Source: JAFGPJ01 sp964439135
GTDB lineage: Bacteria; Planctomycetota; Phycisphaerae; Sedimentisphaerales; Anaerobacaceae
Assembly: GCA_964439135.1 (NCBI GenBank)
Contig: CAYTNN010000015.1
Coordinates: 1 to 34,955, forward strand
Direction: 5' to 3'
DNA length: 34,955 bases
Shown here: positions 1 to 9,289 of the stretch, piece after piece
How positions within the stretch are numbered: the stretch's first letter is position 1
Layout: every line of letters begins with the position of its first letter
Position numbers and translations under genes: made by a program
The notes under the pieces: model-generated
Databases searched by the model: none
What the model saw: the letters and a program-made list of their open reading frames with translations, nothing else
What the model was told of the DNA's origin: nothing

Positions 1-46
1 GTCCTTGGTAAGGACGAGGTCATGGGTTCAAGCCCCATCAGCAGCT
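1..46 (+). tRNA. tRNA-Thr(GGT), 3' part, cut by window edge
   Basis: The window opens inside a tRNA. An anticodon stem GTCC/GGAC closes the seven-base loop TTGGTAA, whose central triplet GGT reads threonine codons. It is followed by a T arm (ATGGG, loop TTCAAGC, CCCAT), the 3' acceptor strand CAGCAGC and a T discriminator base at 46. CCA is not encoded. The D arm and 5' acceptor strand lie outside. tRNA-Thr just upstream of tuf is a common bacterial arrangement. Confidence 0.85.
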
Positions 47-155
47 AAATGCAAGCGGTCAAGCCAAGATAGCTTGTCCAGCATCAAAAGAACTTTAGCC
101 GAAGTTTTTAGGTGCAAGGGAATAAGTAGTCTTGGCTGTGAGTTAATTATAGAGT

Positions 156-184
156 TTGAAAAGAAGTTTTAGAAACGAAATAAT
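156..184 (+). promoter_or_regulatory. candidate sigma70-type promoter for tuf
   Basis: TTGAAA (156-161), a 17-nt spacer and AATAAT (179-184) match the -35/-10 consensus at five of six bases each. Transcription would start near 191, giving a leader of about 40 nt. It sits between the tRNA-Thr end and the tuf ribosome binding site. In an AT-rich gap such a match can arise by chance, and tuf may also be read through from the tRNA. Confidence 0.35.
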
Positions 185-230
185 AGGGAGTATTAAGTAC
201 TAACCCAGCACATTGGAGGTTTATATTAAG

Positions 231-1445
231 ATGGCTAAGGCGGTATTTGAGCGGACAAAACCACATATTAATATTGGTACTATCGGTCATATTGACCATG
301 GTAAAACAACGTTGACGGCTGCAATAACAATGCGGCTGGCGCATAAGGCCGGTGGCGGTAATGTCAAAAGGTTTGAAGATATCGACAATGCCCCGGAAGA
401 AAAAGAGCGCGGCGTTACAATAAATACTGCTCACATAGAGTATGAGACGGTAAAACGTCATTACGCTCATGTCGATTGTCCGGGCCACGCCGACTACATC
501 AAGAACATGATTACCGGAGCAGCCCAGATGGACGGAGCTATTTTGGTGGTCGCAGCCGGCGACGGTCCTATGCCCCAGACTCGCGAGCATATCCTTCTCG
601 CCCGTCAGGTTAATGTGCCGTATATTGTGGTCTTTCTGAACAAGGTAGACCAGGTGGATGATCCGGAACTGATCGATTTGGTCGAACTCGAAACAAGAGA
701 CCTGTTGAACAAGTATGAATTCCCCGGCGACGATATTCCTATTATCAGGGGATCGGCCCTGGCGGCAATGGAATGCGAAGGCAAAGATGATGAAGCCTGC
801 AAGTGCATTGACGAACTAATGGCGTCGGTCGATGATTACTTTCCGCTTCCTGTGCGTGATGTTGACAAGCCGTTTCTCATGCCGATCGAGGATGTTTTCA
901 GCATTAAAGGCCGTGGTACGGTCGGCACAGGCCGGGTTGAGCGTGGTATAGTCCATACCGGCGACGAGATCGAAATCGTTGGGCTTGCAGATCAAGTACG
1001 CAAGACTGTTGTTACCGGGGTGGAGATGTTTAATAAGACGCTCAATGATGGTCAGGCCGGCGATAACATTGGTTTGCTTTTGAGGGGCGTTGAAAAGAAG
1101 GATTTGGAACGTGGACAGGTTGTCGCGGCACCCCGCAGTATTACGCCACATACCAGGTTTCATTCTGAAGTCTATGTTTTATCCAAGGAGGAAGGCGGTC
1201 GTCATACGCCGTTCTTCTCAGGATACAAGCCTCAATTTTACTTCAGAACAACCGATATCACCGGTTCGGTTCATGCGTTAATGAGCAGGGACGGCAAGAC
1301 TGCAGAGATGTGTATGCCTGGTGATAACATCGCGATGGACGTGGAGATTATTAACCCAATTGCTATGGAAGAAGGCCTTCGCTTTGCGATTCGTGAGGGC
1401 GGCCGAACAGTCGGGGCTGGTGTGGTAACGAAGATCATTGAATAA
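231..1445 (+). CDS. tuf: translation elongation factor Tu
   Basis: EF-Tu is the GTPase that delivers aminoacyl-tRNA to the ribosomal A site. The 404-residue product has the family's three-domain length. The G domain shows GHIDHGKT (about residues 19-26), the switch I stretch [20 protein letters not shown] and NKVD. Domains 2 and 3 follow, with [12 protein letters not shown] and [16 protein letters not shown] chose ATG 231 because GGAGG lies at 215-219 and the protein then starts [12 protein letters not shown]; an in-frame TTG at 213 overlaps that binding site. The gene is followed by rpmG, tRNA-Trp, secE and nusG. No second tuf lies next to fusA, so this copy probably serves as the str-operon tuf. 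Confidence 0.98.
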   Translation: MAKAVFERTKPHINIGTIGHIDHGKTTLTAAITMRLAHKAGGGNVKRFEDIDNAPEEKERGVTINTAHIEYETVKRHYAHVDCPGHADYIKNMITGAAQMDGAILVVAAGDGPMPQTREHILLARQVNVPYIVVFLNKVDQVDDPELIDLVELETRDLLNKYEFPGDDIPIIRGSALAAMECEGKDDEACKCIDELMASVDDYFPLPVRDVDKPFLMPIEDVFSIKGRGTVGTGRVERGIVHTGDEIEIVGLADQVRKTVVTGVEMFNKTLNDGQAGDNIGLLLRGVEKKDLERGQVVAAPRSITPHTRFHSEVYVLSKEEGGRHTPFFSGYKPQFYFRTTDITGSVHALMSRDGKTAEMCMPGDNIAMDVEIINPIAMEEGLRFAIREGGRTVGAGVVTKIIE

Positions 1446-1582
1446 AATCTATCTGAATAACTATCTGGAATCTGTGTGCGTCAAAAAGGGTGCTAAAACC
1501 AGCCAAACGTATTCAGGCGAGTATCTCATTGGTAACCAGATAAATCTTGAGTAATTAGCCCTGCTTGGTTGGGACGAATCTT

Positions 1583-1753
1583 ATGGCTAAAAAAAAGAGT
1601 AAAAGGGAGTATGTCTGGCTTGAATGTAGCGAGTGCAGCAACAGAAACTATCGCACAAGTGTTAGTGTAGCAGAAGGTACGCCCAAAATAAAACTTAAAA
1701 AATTCTGCAAAAATGAACGTAAGCATACTGTTCACAAGATACGACGCAAGTAA
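1583..1753 (+). CDS. rpmG: 50S ribosomal protein L33 (bL33), three-Cys form
   Basis: Small basic protein of the large subunit near the E site; 56 residues, normal for L33. It is recognised by the N-terminal beta strand with CSEC, then FCKNERKHTVHK. Zinc-type L33 carries two CxxC pairs. Here Cys15, Cys18 and Cys42 are present, but the fourth position is Glu45, so the zinc site looks partly lost. ATG 1583 gives the usual MAKKKSKRE start; an in-frame TTG at 1565 would add six residues and lacks support. The tuf-rpmG-tRNA-Trp-secE-nusG order is classical. Confidence 0.95.
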   Translation: MAKKKSKREYVWLECSECSNRNYRTSVSVAEGTPKIKLKKFCKNERKHTVHKIRRK

Positions 1754-1832
1754 TCGAATACTGAAAAGCACATATTTTGGCGTTTAAATAATTGCAGATA
1801 ATCAATAAAAAAAAACAAATGGTCAATTGAAT

Positions 1833-1905
1833 AGGCCAGTAGCTCAATTGGCAGAGCGTCGGTCTCCAAAACCGAAGGTTGGGGGTTCGATTCCCTCCTG
1901 GCCTG
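1833..1905 (+). tRNA. tRNA-Trp(CCA)
   Basis: Complete 73-nt cloverleaf. The acceptor stem is AGGCCAG/CTGGCCT with a G discriminator. The D arm contains AGCTCAATTGGCAGAGC. The anticodon stem TCGGT/ACCGA closes loop CTCCAAA with anticodon CCA. The T arm is GGGGG with loop TTCGATT and the complementary strand CCCTC/T. CCA is not encoded. Its place between rpmG and secE is conserved in many bacteria. Confidence 0.95.
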
Positions 1906-1969
1906 TTTTGAAGAATGGGGCGAGATGAGAGACTGGTAGATTTGCTTCTGTTAGTGATATGAGGTCGAT

Positions 1970-2353
1970 ATGGTTTTTGATATTTACAAACGTGGTCAGG
2001 GCAAATATACAAGGCTCTGTAGTGCTTTTGCCATAGCGATAATTGCGGGATTGGGTTGTTTGCAGCTTTATAAAAAATTGCAGGCCGGCGACTTGGGATT
2101 ATGGGCCGAGACTATGGTGCCTGCCGGTTTATTTGTTATCCTGGCCCTTTTGATTTTTTGGTTGGTTAATAAACCGTCACTTGCTGATTTTTTAATCGCC
2201 GCTGAAGGCGAAATGAAAAAGGTTAGCTGGTCGAGCAGGCAGGAAATAGCTGTATCGACGTTTATAGTTATTGTGGTTGTCATTGCGATGGCAGTACTTC
2301 TTGGAACTACAGATATTGGCTTTAGAACGTTATTTACGTGGCTTCTGAGCTAA
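1970..2353 (+). CDS. secE: preprotein translocase subunit SecE
   Basis: SecE clamps SecY in the inner-membrane SecYEG channel. The 127-residue protein has three hydrophobic segments (about 18-36, 48-67 and 96-116), like the longer E. coli-type SecE and unlike the short single-span form. The conserved cytoplasmic amphipathic stretch EGEMKKVSWSSRQE comes just before the last span. GAGGT at 1961-1965 serves the ATG at 1970. It lies 37 nt before nusG, the usual secE-nusG pair. Confidence 0.95.
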   Translation: MVFDIYKRGQGKYTRLCSAFAIAIIAGLGCLQLYKKLQAGDLGLWAETMVPAGLFVILALLIFWLVNKPSLADFLIAAEGEMKKVSWSSRQEIAVSTFIVIVVVIAMAVLLGTTDIGFRTLFTWLLS

Positions 2354-2390
2354 ATCGTATCTCGAAAGGGATATAATATAAGGTGTTAAT

Positions 2391-2933
2391 ATGCAGTGGT
2401 ACGTTTTGCGAGTTGCGTCAAATAAGGAAGTGCAAGTCAAAGAATCGCTTACCCAGAAGGTTACAAAGGATGGCTTGACGGATATTATTGGAAGGATAGA
2501 GGTTCCTATTGACAGGATTAAACGTATCCGTGGCAGTAAACAGATGGTCCAGACAAAACCCAAGTATCGCGGCTATGTTTTTATGGAAATGGAGTCGACA
2601 GAGGATGGCAGGGTACCGGAAAAAGCATGGTTCATGATCAAGGGGACGTCTGGCGTTGGAGATTTTATTGGCACGGAGGGATTTCCAACTGCGATGCGAG
2701 ATACGGAGGTGGCAAAGATGCTTGATGAGGCTGAAAAGCCTGAAGCAGCACCAAGCATCAGAGTCGAGTTTAAGAAAGGTGATATGATTAAGATTAGAGA
2801 AGGAGCGTTTGAAAACTTTGAAGGCGTTGTCGATTCGATCGATCCTGAGCGAGGGATTGTTAAGGTAATTGTTTCGATTTTCGGCCGAAGTACGCCGCTG
2901 GACATTGAGTATTGGCAGATTGAGAAAGCGTGA
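2391..2933 (+). CDS. nusG: transcription antitermination factor NusG
   Basis: NusG binds RNA polymerase, suppresses pausing and links it to Rho or to the ribosome. The 180-residue product begins MQWYVLRVASNKE, the typical NGN-domain start, and contains the KPKYRGYVFMEME strand. The C-terminal KOW domain (about 125-180) reads FKKGDMIKIREGAFENFEG and ends in the Tudor-like fold. AAGGTG lies just upstream (2380-2385). It stands 44 nt before rplK, as is usual. Confidence 0.97.
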   Translation: MQWYVLRVASNKEVQVKESLTQKVTKDGLTDIIGRIEVPIDRIKRIRGSKQMVQTKPKYRGYVFMEMESTEDGRVPEKAWFMIKGTSGVGDFIGTEGFPTAMRDTEVAKMLDEAEKPEAAPSIRVEFKKGDMIKIREGAFENFEGVVDSIDPERGIVKVIVSIFGRSTPLDIEYWQIEKA

Positions 2934-2967
2934 TTCATAGCTCAGTCCTCAATAAATAGAGCAAGAG

Positions 2968-2976
2968 ATACGAGAT
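2968..2976 (+). repeat. ATACGAGAT element before rplK
   Basis: Nine-base element ending one base before the rplK ATG. The core TACGAGAT recurs exactly before rplA, rplC, rpsC (two tandem copies) and rpsH, with near copies before rplB, rplD, rplN and rplX. It occupies the place where a Shine-Dalgarno would be expected, yet it has little complementarity to the 16S tail. Confidence 0.6.
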
Positions 2977-2977
2977 T

Positions 2978-3403
2978 ATGGCGAAAGCAATAAAAGTAAA
3001 AATTAAATTGCAGGCAAAGGGCGGACAGGCAACTCCAGCCCCCCCGGTAGGTCCTGCATTAGGTCAACACGGGGTAAATATAGGTCAGTTCGTTTCGCAA
3101 TTTAACGAGCGGACGAAAAGCCTGAACGGAACAGTCGTACCGGTCGTGATAAGCGTCTTTGCAGACAAAAGTTTCACTTTTGAAGTCAAGAGCCCCCCGG
3201 CGGCGGTATTGCTGAAACAGGCAGCCGAAATCGCAAAGGGCAGCGGCATCCCAAATAAGGAGAAGGTCGGAAAAGTCAGCGCCGAGCAAGTGCGAAAAAT
3301 CGCCGAGACCAAGTTCAAGGATTTAAACGCATACGACCTGGATCAGGCGGAAAAAATTATAAGAGGTACCGCCCGAAGTATGGGCGTGGAGATAATTGAT
3401 TAG
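2978..3403 (+). CDS. rplK: 50S ribosomal protein L11 (uL11)
   Basis: L11 forms the GTPase-associated centre with 23S rRNA and the L10-L12 stalk. The length of 141 residues is standard. The N-terminal domain shows the proline-rich linker [19 protein letters not shown]. The C-terminal rRNA-binding domain includes [17 protein letters not shown] and ends [16 protein letters not shown] 2978 has no clear Shine-Dalgarno, only the ATACGAGAT element. It is followed at 33 nt by rplA. Confidence 0.98.
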   Translation: MAKAIKVKIKLQAKGGQATPAPPVGPALGQHGVNIGQFVSQFNERTKSLNGTVVPVVISVFADKSFTFEVKSPPAAVLLKQAAEIAKGSGIPNKEKVGKVSAEQVRKIAETKFKDLNAYDLDQAEKIIRGTARSMGVEIID

Positions 3404-3420
3404 TTAAGAACTTGTACATG

Positions 3421-3429
3421 ATACGAGAT
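3421..3429 (+). repeat. ATACGAGAT element before rplA
   Basis: Exact copy of the nine-base element seen before rplK, here seven bases upstream of the rplA ATG at 3437. Confidence 0.55.
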
Positions 3430-3436
3430 ATGAACT

Positions 3437-4114
3437 ATGCGAGTTAGAAGCAAAAGATACGAGCAAGAATCGAAGCAACTAAACAAAGAGGCTATAAGCT
3501 TAACCCAAGCCGTCGAAAAGGTCAAGTCGTTTAAGTCTGTGAAATTTGACCAGAGCGTTGAATGCGTGCTGAATTTAGGCATTGATCCGAAGCAGGCCGA
3601 CCAGTTGGTCCGAGGCTCAATATCCCTGCCTAACGGGATAGGTAAGCAGAAAAAGGTCATCGCTTTCTGTGAGGGAGAGGATATCGAGGCGGCTCGAAAT
3701 GCCGGTGCTATTGAAGCAGGCTGTGACGAGCTGGTAAAAAAAGTCACGGATGGCTGGATGGACTTCGATGTGGCTATCGCCTCGCCAAAAGTAATGGGTA
3801 AAGTAGGCAAGCTCGGCCGTGTGCTCGGACCACAGGGGAAGATGCCTTCGCCCAAAAACGGCACTGTCACTATGGGTGTTGCAAGCGCAGTAGCCGAATT
3901 CGCGGCAGGCAAGGTCGAGTTTAGAAATGATCCCGGCGGTAATGTCCACGTAGTAATTGGAAAACAAAGCTTCGAGGCAGAAAAACTGGCAGAAAATTTC
4001 GAGGCGTTTGTTTCACATATAAAGAAGATCAAACCAGCCGCGGCCAAAGGTACATACATCAAAAAAATATGTATATCTACGACAATGAGCCCCGGCATAA
4101 CAGTTGATTACTAA
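3437..4114 (+). CDS. rplA: 50S ribosomal protein L1 (uL1)
   Basis: L1 forms the mobile L1 stalk that guides tRNA out of the E site; in many bacteria it also represses its own L11-L1 mRNA. The 225 residues are near the usual 230. Signatures are [40 protein letters not shown] and the nearby [10 protein letters not shown]. The C-terminal part returns to domain I and ends with the SSTMSPG-like [11 protein letters not shown]. Whether L1 autoregulates here cannot be seen; I did not find a clear L1-site mimic in the short leader. Confidence 0.98.
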   Translation: MRVRSKRYEQESKQLNKEAISLTQAVEKVKSFKSVKFDQSVECVLNLGIDPKQADQLVRGSISLPNGIGKQKKVIAFCEGEDIEAARNAGAIEAGCDELVKKVTDGWMDFDVAIASPKVMGKVGKLGRVLGPQGKMPSPKNGTVTMGVASAVAEFAAGKVEFRNDPGGNVHVVIGKQSFEAEKLAENFEAFVSHIKKIKPAAAKGTYIKKICISTTMSPGITVDY

Positions 4115-4173
4115 TTATTAATTACTGATTATTGAATTATCGATAACATGGCAATAAATGCGGGATATGAAAA

Positions 4174-4707
4174 ATGAGCAAATACGTAAAAGAGTTACTG
4201 CAGTCAGAGCTGGAAAATAAAATTGTCAATGAGAACATCAAAGATTTTTTGATTATCAACACTAAAGGCGTGGGGGGAGTTGACAATAATGTAATGCGAG
4301 GCGAGCTTAAAGAAAAAAACATTGGATTATCAGTAGTAAAGAACTCGCTGTTTAAAAAAGCATTGTGCAATCAAAAGATGGAACATGCGGCAATACTTTT
4401 TAGCGGCCCCTGCGCTATTGCCTACGGTGGTGATAGTATCGTTGATGTTGCGAAAGAGATGGTCGGATGGGCCAAAAAGGTTCCGGTAATGGAGATTAAG
4501 GGAGCTTTTCTCGACGGCTCAGCTTTAGACGCTAAAGCAGCAGAGGAACTTTCAAAGATGCCGACGCGGGCGGAATTACTGGGTGAAATTGTTAGCTTGT
4601 CACAGTCGGTTGCGGGCAAATTAGCCGGAATCATCGGTGCTCCTGCGGGAATTATTGCAGGTTGTGTAGAGACGATCGCAAAAGGGGGCGAGAAACAGGC
4701 GGCGTAA
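4174..4707 (+). CDS. rplJ: 50S ribosomal protein L10 (uL10)
   Basis: L10 anchors L12 dimers to the ribosome and forms the stalk base. It has 177 residues. Visible features are the N-terminal rRNA-binding domain ([15 protein letters not shown]; later [12 protein letters not shown]), [15 protein letters not shown], and a C-terminal hydrophobic helix that carries L12. ATG 4174 has little Shine-Dalgarno. The 59-nt upstream gap holds the AT-rich string TATTAATTAC (4116-4125), which recurs before rplE. Confidence 0.97.
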   Translation: MSKYVKELLQSELENKIVNENIKDFLIINTKGVGGVDNNVMRGELKEKNIGLSVVKNSLFKKALCNQKMEHAAILFSGPCAIAYGGDSIVDVAKEMVGWAKKVPVMEIKGAFLDGSALDAKAAEELSKMPTRAELLGEIVSLSQSVAGKLAGIIGAPAGIIAGCVETIAKGGEKQAA

Positions 4708-4760
4708 AACGAAATACGAAATTGCCTGTGTGGCTGTCCCTGTTTTTAGAAGGGGTTAAA

Positions 4761-4778
4761 CGAAACGGCGTAGTTTCG
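4761..4778 (+). promoter_or_regulatory. hairpin in rplJ-rplL intergenic region
   Basis: CGAAAC (4761-4766) and GTTTCG (4773-4778) form a perfect 6-bp stem with a six-base loop, 38 nt upstream of rplL. No T-run follows, so it is not an intrinsic terminator. It may be an mRNA processing or translation-level element that helps make L12 in excess over L10. Confidence 0.3.
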
Positions 4779-4816
4779 GCTACCACCGGGCATTAGAGAT
4801 ATAGGAGTTCATAGAA

Positions 4817-5302
4817 ATGGCAGAAGAACAAGCGAAAGAAACTACAGAAAAGAAAGAAGCAAAAGAAGAAAAACCTGCTGAAGAGACAAAAAAAGCGAAT
4901 GATGAGCAGGGGAAAAAATGGAGCAGCGACATTAAGAAGATTGGCGATAAAATAGTCGGTCTGACATTGATGCAAGCGAAGGAGTTAGGCGACTATCTCA
5001 AGGAAGAATACGGTATCGAGCCGGCTGCCGGTGCCGCCGTTATGATGGCGGGACCTGCTTCGCAGGGCCAGGCCGAGGAAAAAGAGGAGAAAACCAGTTT
5101 TGACGTAATCCTCAAAGAATTCGGCGAAAAGAAGATTCAGGTTATCAAGGAGGTAAGGGCTTTGACAGGATTGGGATTGAAAGAAGCCAAGGATCTTGTG
5201 GATAACGCTCCCAAGCCGGTTAAAGAGGGCCTGAGCAAGGAAGATGCTGAAGCCGCTCGGGATAAGCTCGAAGCTGTGGGTGCGGTTGTCGAGATAGTGT
5301 AA
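4817..5302 (+). CDS. rplL: 50S ribosomal protein L7/L12 (bL12) with N-terminal extension
   Basis: L12 is the multicopy stalk protein that recruits translational GTPases. The product has 161 residues against about 120-130 normally. The excess is about 38 N-terminal residues rich in Lys and Glu ([17 protein letters not shown] and following). They precede the dimerisation domain ([20 protein letters not shown]), the Ala-rich hinge and the factor-binding domain ([20 protein letters not shown] to the Val-rich end). AGGAG at 4803-4807 supports ATG 4817, and I see no in-frame ATG, GTG or TTG that would start the standard domain. Confidence 0.96.
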   Translation: MAEEQAKETTEKKEAKEEKPAEETKKANDEQGKKWSSDIKKIGDKIVGLTLMQAKELGDYLKEEYGIEPAAGAAVMMAGPASQGQAEEKEEKTSFDVILKEFGEKKIQVIKEVRALTGLGLKEAKDLVDNAPKPVKEGLSKEDAEAARDKLEAVGAVVEIV

Positions 5303-5409
5303 ATAGGAGCAGGACTATGCGCCTGCCCTTGTGGGATGCTTAAAGCTTGAGCCGTCAGGTAAGGTTACTCCTTCGGGGTGTTTGGGGCATTTAATGCTGG
5401 AGATTAGTA

Positions 5410-8400
5410 ATGCGTGAGATTATTGCAGGCCAAATCACTCGTAGTTTTGGCAAAATACGCGACGCTGTTGAGATTCCGGATTTAGTGGCAATACAGAGAA
5501 GCAGTTACGATCGCTTTTTGCAAAGAGGCGTGGCACCAACGAAAAGGAAGTATGTCGGACTCGAAGCCATTTTCCAGGAGACGTTTCCTATCGAAAGCTA
5601 TGATAAGAAAATGCTTTTGGAATACCTCTACTACGAGCTGGAAAAGCCGCATTATACACCTATGCAGTGCCGGCAGTTACGGCTGACCTACGGCTACCCG
5701 CTGAAAATCTGGTGCAGATTGCGTACCAAGGAAGGCGAAGATTTGGCTGAGCAGGCAATGTATCTTGGTGAAATGCCGGTTATGATAGGCGGTGGTGAGT
5801 TCATTGTCAATGGGGCGGTGCGCGTCATTGTAAGCCAACTGCATCGAAGTCCAGGCGTTGATTTTCTTATCGAGAGCAAGGAAGGCGATAGGGTGCTGCA
5901 TGGCGGCAGAGTCATACCGGAAAGAGGTAGCTGGATAGAGATAGGTGTTTCAAACAAAGACACTTTGGTTGTCAGAATTGACCAGTCCAGCAAGATACCG
6001 GCAACAATTTTTCTACGAGCTATGGATCCTGCCTATAGTACAACAGAACAAATCCTGCGCTTATTTTATCCAACGAAAGCGGTGCCGATTACTAAACTTA
6101 CGCCGACGATGTGGGCTGTCGAACCGATCGTGGACAAAGAATCCGGTGAAATCATAGTCAAAGCCGGCGCACAAATCAGCGATAAGGTTTCTTTAATACA
6201 AGCAGCATATGCAGCGCCCAAAGCGAAAAGTTCCAAGAAACAAACAAAAGCTAAAAAGTCGAAAGAGTCAATTACTATAGAAGTGATTGAGAAAGCTCGA
6301 GATACTCTCATCTTAAACACCCTTGCTGAGGATGATTGCCAAAGCCACGAACAGTCGCTGTTGAAGTTTTATATGAGATTGAGACCCGGCAATCCGCCCA
6401 ATAAAGAGAAGGTGAAAACCTTCTTTGCAGAGAAATTCTTTGATTCGAACCGCTACCGTCTCGGGAAAGTTGGCAGGTTCAGGATAAATCGTAAGTTTGA
6501 CCAGAACATTGACGAAAATGAGATGACGCTTCGACCTGAAGACTTCCTCAATACAATGAAGTACATAACGGGTTTGCGCAACAATGAAGGCCATGTTGAC
6601 GACATCGACCATCTGGGCAACAGAAGGTTGCGTACGATAGACGAGCTTGCTGCTGATGAAATCAGAAAGGGGCTGCTTAAGCTGCGCAGGACCGTGCAGG
6701 AACGGATGAGTATGAAAAGAGACGTTGAACAGACCTTGCGTATCGCAGATTTGGTGAATTCCAAGAGCGTCTCGAGCAGTATCAACTATTTCTTCGGTCG
6801 TGGCGAGTTGAGCCAGGTTGTTGACCAAACTAATGCCTTGAGCCAATTGACTCACGAGAGACGGCTATCCGCTCTTGGACCGGGCGGACTCAATAGAAGG
6901 CGGGCAGGCTTTGAAGTTCGTGACGTTCATATCAGCCATTACGGAAGAATTTGTCCGATTGAAACTCCCGAGGGCACAAATATCGGCCTTATTGCTTCGT
7001 TGGCGGTATTCTCTTCGATAGACGAGTATGGATTTCTGCTTACTCCATATACAAAAGTCAAGAACGGCAAGATCACTGACGAGGTCGAATACCTACGTGC
7101 CGATCAGGAAATGAAAGCAATATTTGCACCCCCGAGCGTCGTTGACCGCCAGACCAACAAAATCAACAAAGGTTTTGTCCTTGCAAGAAAGAGTGGTGAA
7201 TTAGCAGAAGTCTACAGCGATGAAGTTGACTACGTTGATATTTCACCCAAGCAAATTGTTGGGATTTCAGCTTCACTTATTCCGTTTCTGGAGCATGACG
7301 ACGCGAACAGGGCCTTGATGGGTTCGAACATGCAGCGACAGGCAGTTCCGTTGCTAAGGACAGAACCTCCTTTGGTCGGCACCGGTATGGAAGCAATTGT
7401 TGGCCAGAACTCAAGCATGGTCGTCCATGCCACAAACAGCGGCGTAGTTACCGATGTCGACGCAACCAGTATAGTCATTAACCATACAGATGAATACAAT
7501 CTCGCTAAGTTTATTGGATTAAATGAAAGAACATGTCTTAATCAAAAGCCCATAATTCAGCTTGGTGAGAAGGTTAAGGCAGGCCAGGTCATAGCGGACG
7601 GTGGGGGTACCGCCGATGGCGTTCTGGCTTTAGGTAAAAATGTTCTTGTTGGGTTTGTCTCTTTTGACGGCTTCAACTTTGAGGACGCTATTATCATCAG
7701 CGAGAAACTCTGCAAGGATGACAGTTTTACGAGCATCCACATCGACGAATTTACAGCCGAAGTACGTGAAACTCGCCTTGGCAAGGAAGAGTTTACCTGC
7801 GATATTCCCAATGTTAGTGAAAGAGCCCTGCGGAATCTTGATGAACACGGAGTCGTCCGCGAAGGAACAAGGGTCTCTTCCGGCGATATTCTGGTAGGCA
7901 AGGTGGTTCCGAAGAGCAAAACGGAACTGACGCCTGAGGAAAAACTGCTGCACGCCATATTCGGCAGAGCTGGCGAAGATGTCAAAAATGACTCGCTTGA
8001 ACTGCCCACTGGATATGAAGGAGTAGTAATAAAAACGGAGCGATTCAATAGGCGTGGTGCCGGCACGGAAGAACAGAAGAAAGAACTGGCAGTCCAGATA
8101 AAAGAATATGAAAAGCAAATGAAGGCCAAGGAATGTGTCATATTTAGGCAAATGATTGATGCTGTCCACAAGAAGTTCGACGTCAATATCGTCGATCCGT
8201 CCACACGTCAGAAAGTCGGCGCAAGTACCGATGATGAGGTTATTTATGAACAGATAGAAAGCTTTAATATCAAGTGGATCAAACCTGCATCGTTCCGGGA
8301 CAATGTGCAAAAAATAGTGGATAGATACTGGGCCAAGATTTCTGAAATTCAGGAAGAAAGGTCTCACAGGATTGAAACTCTGAAACACGGCGATGAGTTG

Positions 8401-9237
8401 CCCAGCGGTGTTTTGCAGATGGTAAAAATCTACGTCGCAATCAAAAGATCATTGTCTATTGGCGATAAAATGGCTGGACGCCACGGCAACAAAGGTGTTA
8501 TCGCCAAAATTATGCCCGAGGAGGATATGCCGTTTCTCGAAGATGGTACGCCTCTTGAAATATTATTGAATCCTCTCGGCGTCCCGAGCCGAATGAATGT
8601 AGGCCAGATTCTCGAAACACATCTCGGCTGGGTGGCGAAGGTGCTGGGCTTCAATGCTATTACACCAGTATTCGACGGCGCTAATGAAGAGGATATCCAA
8701 CAATTAACGGCAGAATCGAACGAGCTCATGAGTAAACGAAAGCTCGAGCTCGAAGAGCAAAAACAGGTGCCGCCGCCTGGTGAGTTATTTGTGAATGTCC
8801 CAGATACTTTGAAGATTCAATTGTATGATGGCAGGACAGGTGAGCCATTTGATCAACGTGCAACCATCGGATACATCTATATGATGAAACTGCATCATCT
8901 TGTCGATGACAAGATTCACGCACGGGCAACCGGGCCGTATAGCCTGATTACACAGCAGCCGTTAGGCGGTAAAGCCAGAACCGGCGGGCAAAGATTCGGC
9001 GAAATGGAAGTGTGGGCACTGGAAGGATACGGGGCTGCTTATACGCTGCAGGAGATGCTCACAGTAAAAAGCGATGATGTTGAGGGACGAACGAAAATTT
9101 ACGAATCAATGGTCAAAGGACAAAACACTCTTGAAGCTGGTACACCATTATCCTTCGACGTATTGTGCAATGAGTTAAGAGGATTGGGATTAAACATTCA
9201 GCTTGAGAAGAAACGGCTTGGAAACGCCACTCTGTAA
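5410..9237 (+). CDS. rpoB: RNA polymerase subunit beta
   Basis: Beta forms half of the RNA polymerase active-site cleft. The 1275 residues match the family. Seen in order: an early [26 protein letters not shown], a Lys-rich insert (about 268-288), the rifampicin region [67 protein letters not shown] and the C-terminal [22 protein letters not shown] at 5399-5402 serves ATG 5410. It lies 107 nt after rplL and 52 nt before rpoC. A valine sits where E. coli has Phe514 in the rifampicin pocket. Confidence 0.98.
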   Translation: MREIIAGQITRSFGKIRDAVEIPDLVAIQRSSYDRFLQRGVAPTKRKYVGLEAIFQETFPIESYDKKMLLEYLYYELEKPHYTPMQCRQLRLTYGYPLKIWCRLRTKEGEDLAEQAMYLGEMPVMIGGGEFIVNGAVRVIVSQLHRSPGVDFLIESKEGDRVLHGGRVIPERGSWIEIGVSNKDTLVVRIDQSSKIPATIFLRAMDPAYSTTEQILRLFYPTKAVPITKLTPTMWAVEPIVDKESGEIIVKAGAQISDKVSLIQAAYAAPKAKSSKKQTKAKKSKESITIEVIEKARDTLILNTLAEDDCQSHEQSLLKFYMRLRPGNPPNKEKVKTFFAEKFFDSNRYRLGKVGRFRINRKFDQNIDENEMTLRPEDFLNTMKYITGLRNNEGHVDDIDHLGNRRLRTIDELAADEIRKGLLKLRRTVQERMSMKRDVEQTLRIADLVNSKSVSSSINYFFGRGELSQVVDQTNALSQLTHERRLSALGPGGLNRRRAGFEVRDVHISHYGRICPIETPEGTNIGLIASLAVFSSIDEYGFLLTPYTKVKNGKITDEVEYLRADQEMKAIFAPPSVVDRQTNKINKGFVLARKSGELAEVYSDEVDYVDISPKQIVGISASLIPFLEHDDANRALMGSNMQRQAVPLLRTEPPLVGTGMEAIVGQNSSMVVHATNSGVVTDVDATSIVINHTDEYNLAKFIGLNERTCLNQKPIIQLGEKVKAGQVIADGGGTADGVLALGKNVLVGFVSFDGFNFEDAIIISEKLCKDDSFTSIHIDEFTAEVRETRLGKEEFTCDIPNVSERALRNLDEHGVVREGTRVSSGDILVGKVVPKSKTELTPEEKLLHAIFGRAGEDVKNDSLELPTGYEGVVIKTERFNRRGAGTEEQKKELAVQIKEYEKQMKAKECVIFRQMIDAVHKKFDVNIVDPSTRQKVGASTDDEVIYEQIESFNIKWIKPASFRDNVQKIVDRYWAKISEIQEERSHRIETLKHGDELPSGVLQMVKIYVAIKRSLSIGDKMAGRHGNKGVIAKIMPEEDMPFLEDGTPLEILLNPLGVPSRMNVGQILETHLGWVAKVLGFNAITPVFDGANEEDIQQLTAESNELMSKRKLELEEQKQVPPPGELFVNVPDTLKIQLYDGRTGEPFDQRATIGYIYMMKLHHLVDDKIHARATGPYSLITQQPLGGKARTGGQRFGEMEVWALEGYGAAYTLQEMLTVKSDDVEGRTKIYESMVKGQNTLEAGTPLSFDVLCNELRGLGLNIQLEKKRLGNATL

Positions 9238-9289
9238 GAATGATCCTTAGATTATAGAATTACAACATACCGATTGTAAGGGGCCTTAA

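Noticed and set aside
1453..1542. Possible pseudoknot in the tuf-rpmG gap (CTGAAT/ATTCAG crossing TATCTGG/CCAGATA)
   Set aside because: Six- and seven-base pairings over such distance are expected by chance; no other support.
3400..4098. Minus-strand open frame of 232 codons opposite rplA
   Set aside because: Antisense shadow of L1; Ser/Pro/Phe-rich low-complexity product without motifs.
7557..8388. Two long minus-strand frames inside rpoB
   Set aside because: Both overlap conserved RpoB motifs on the other strand and show no protein family.
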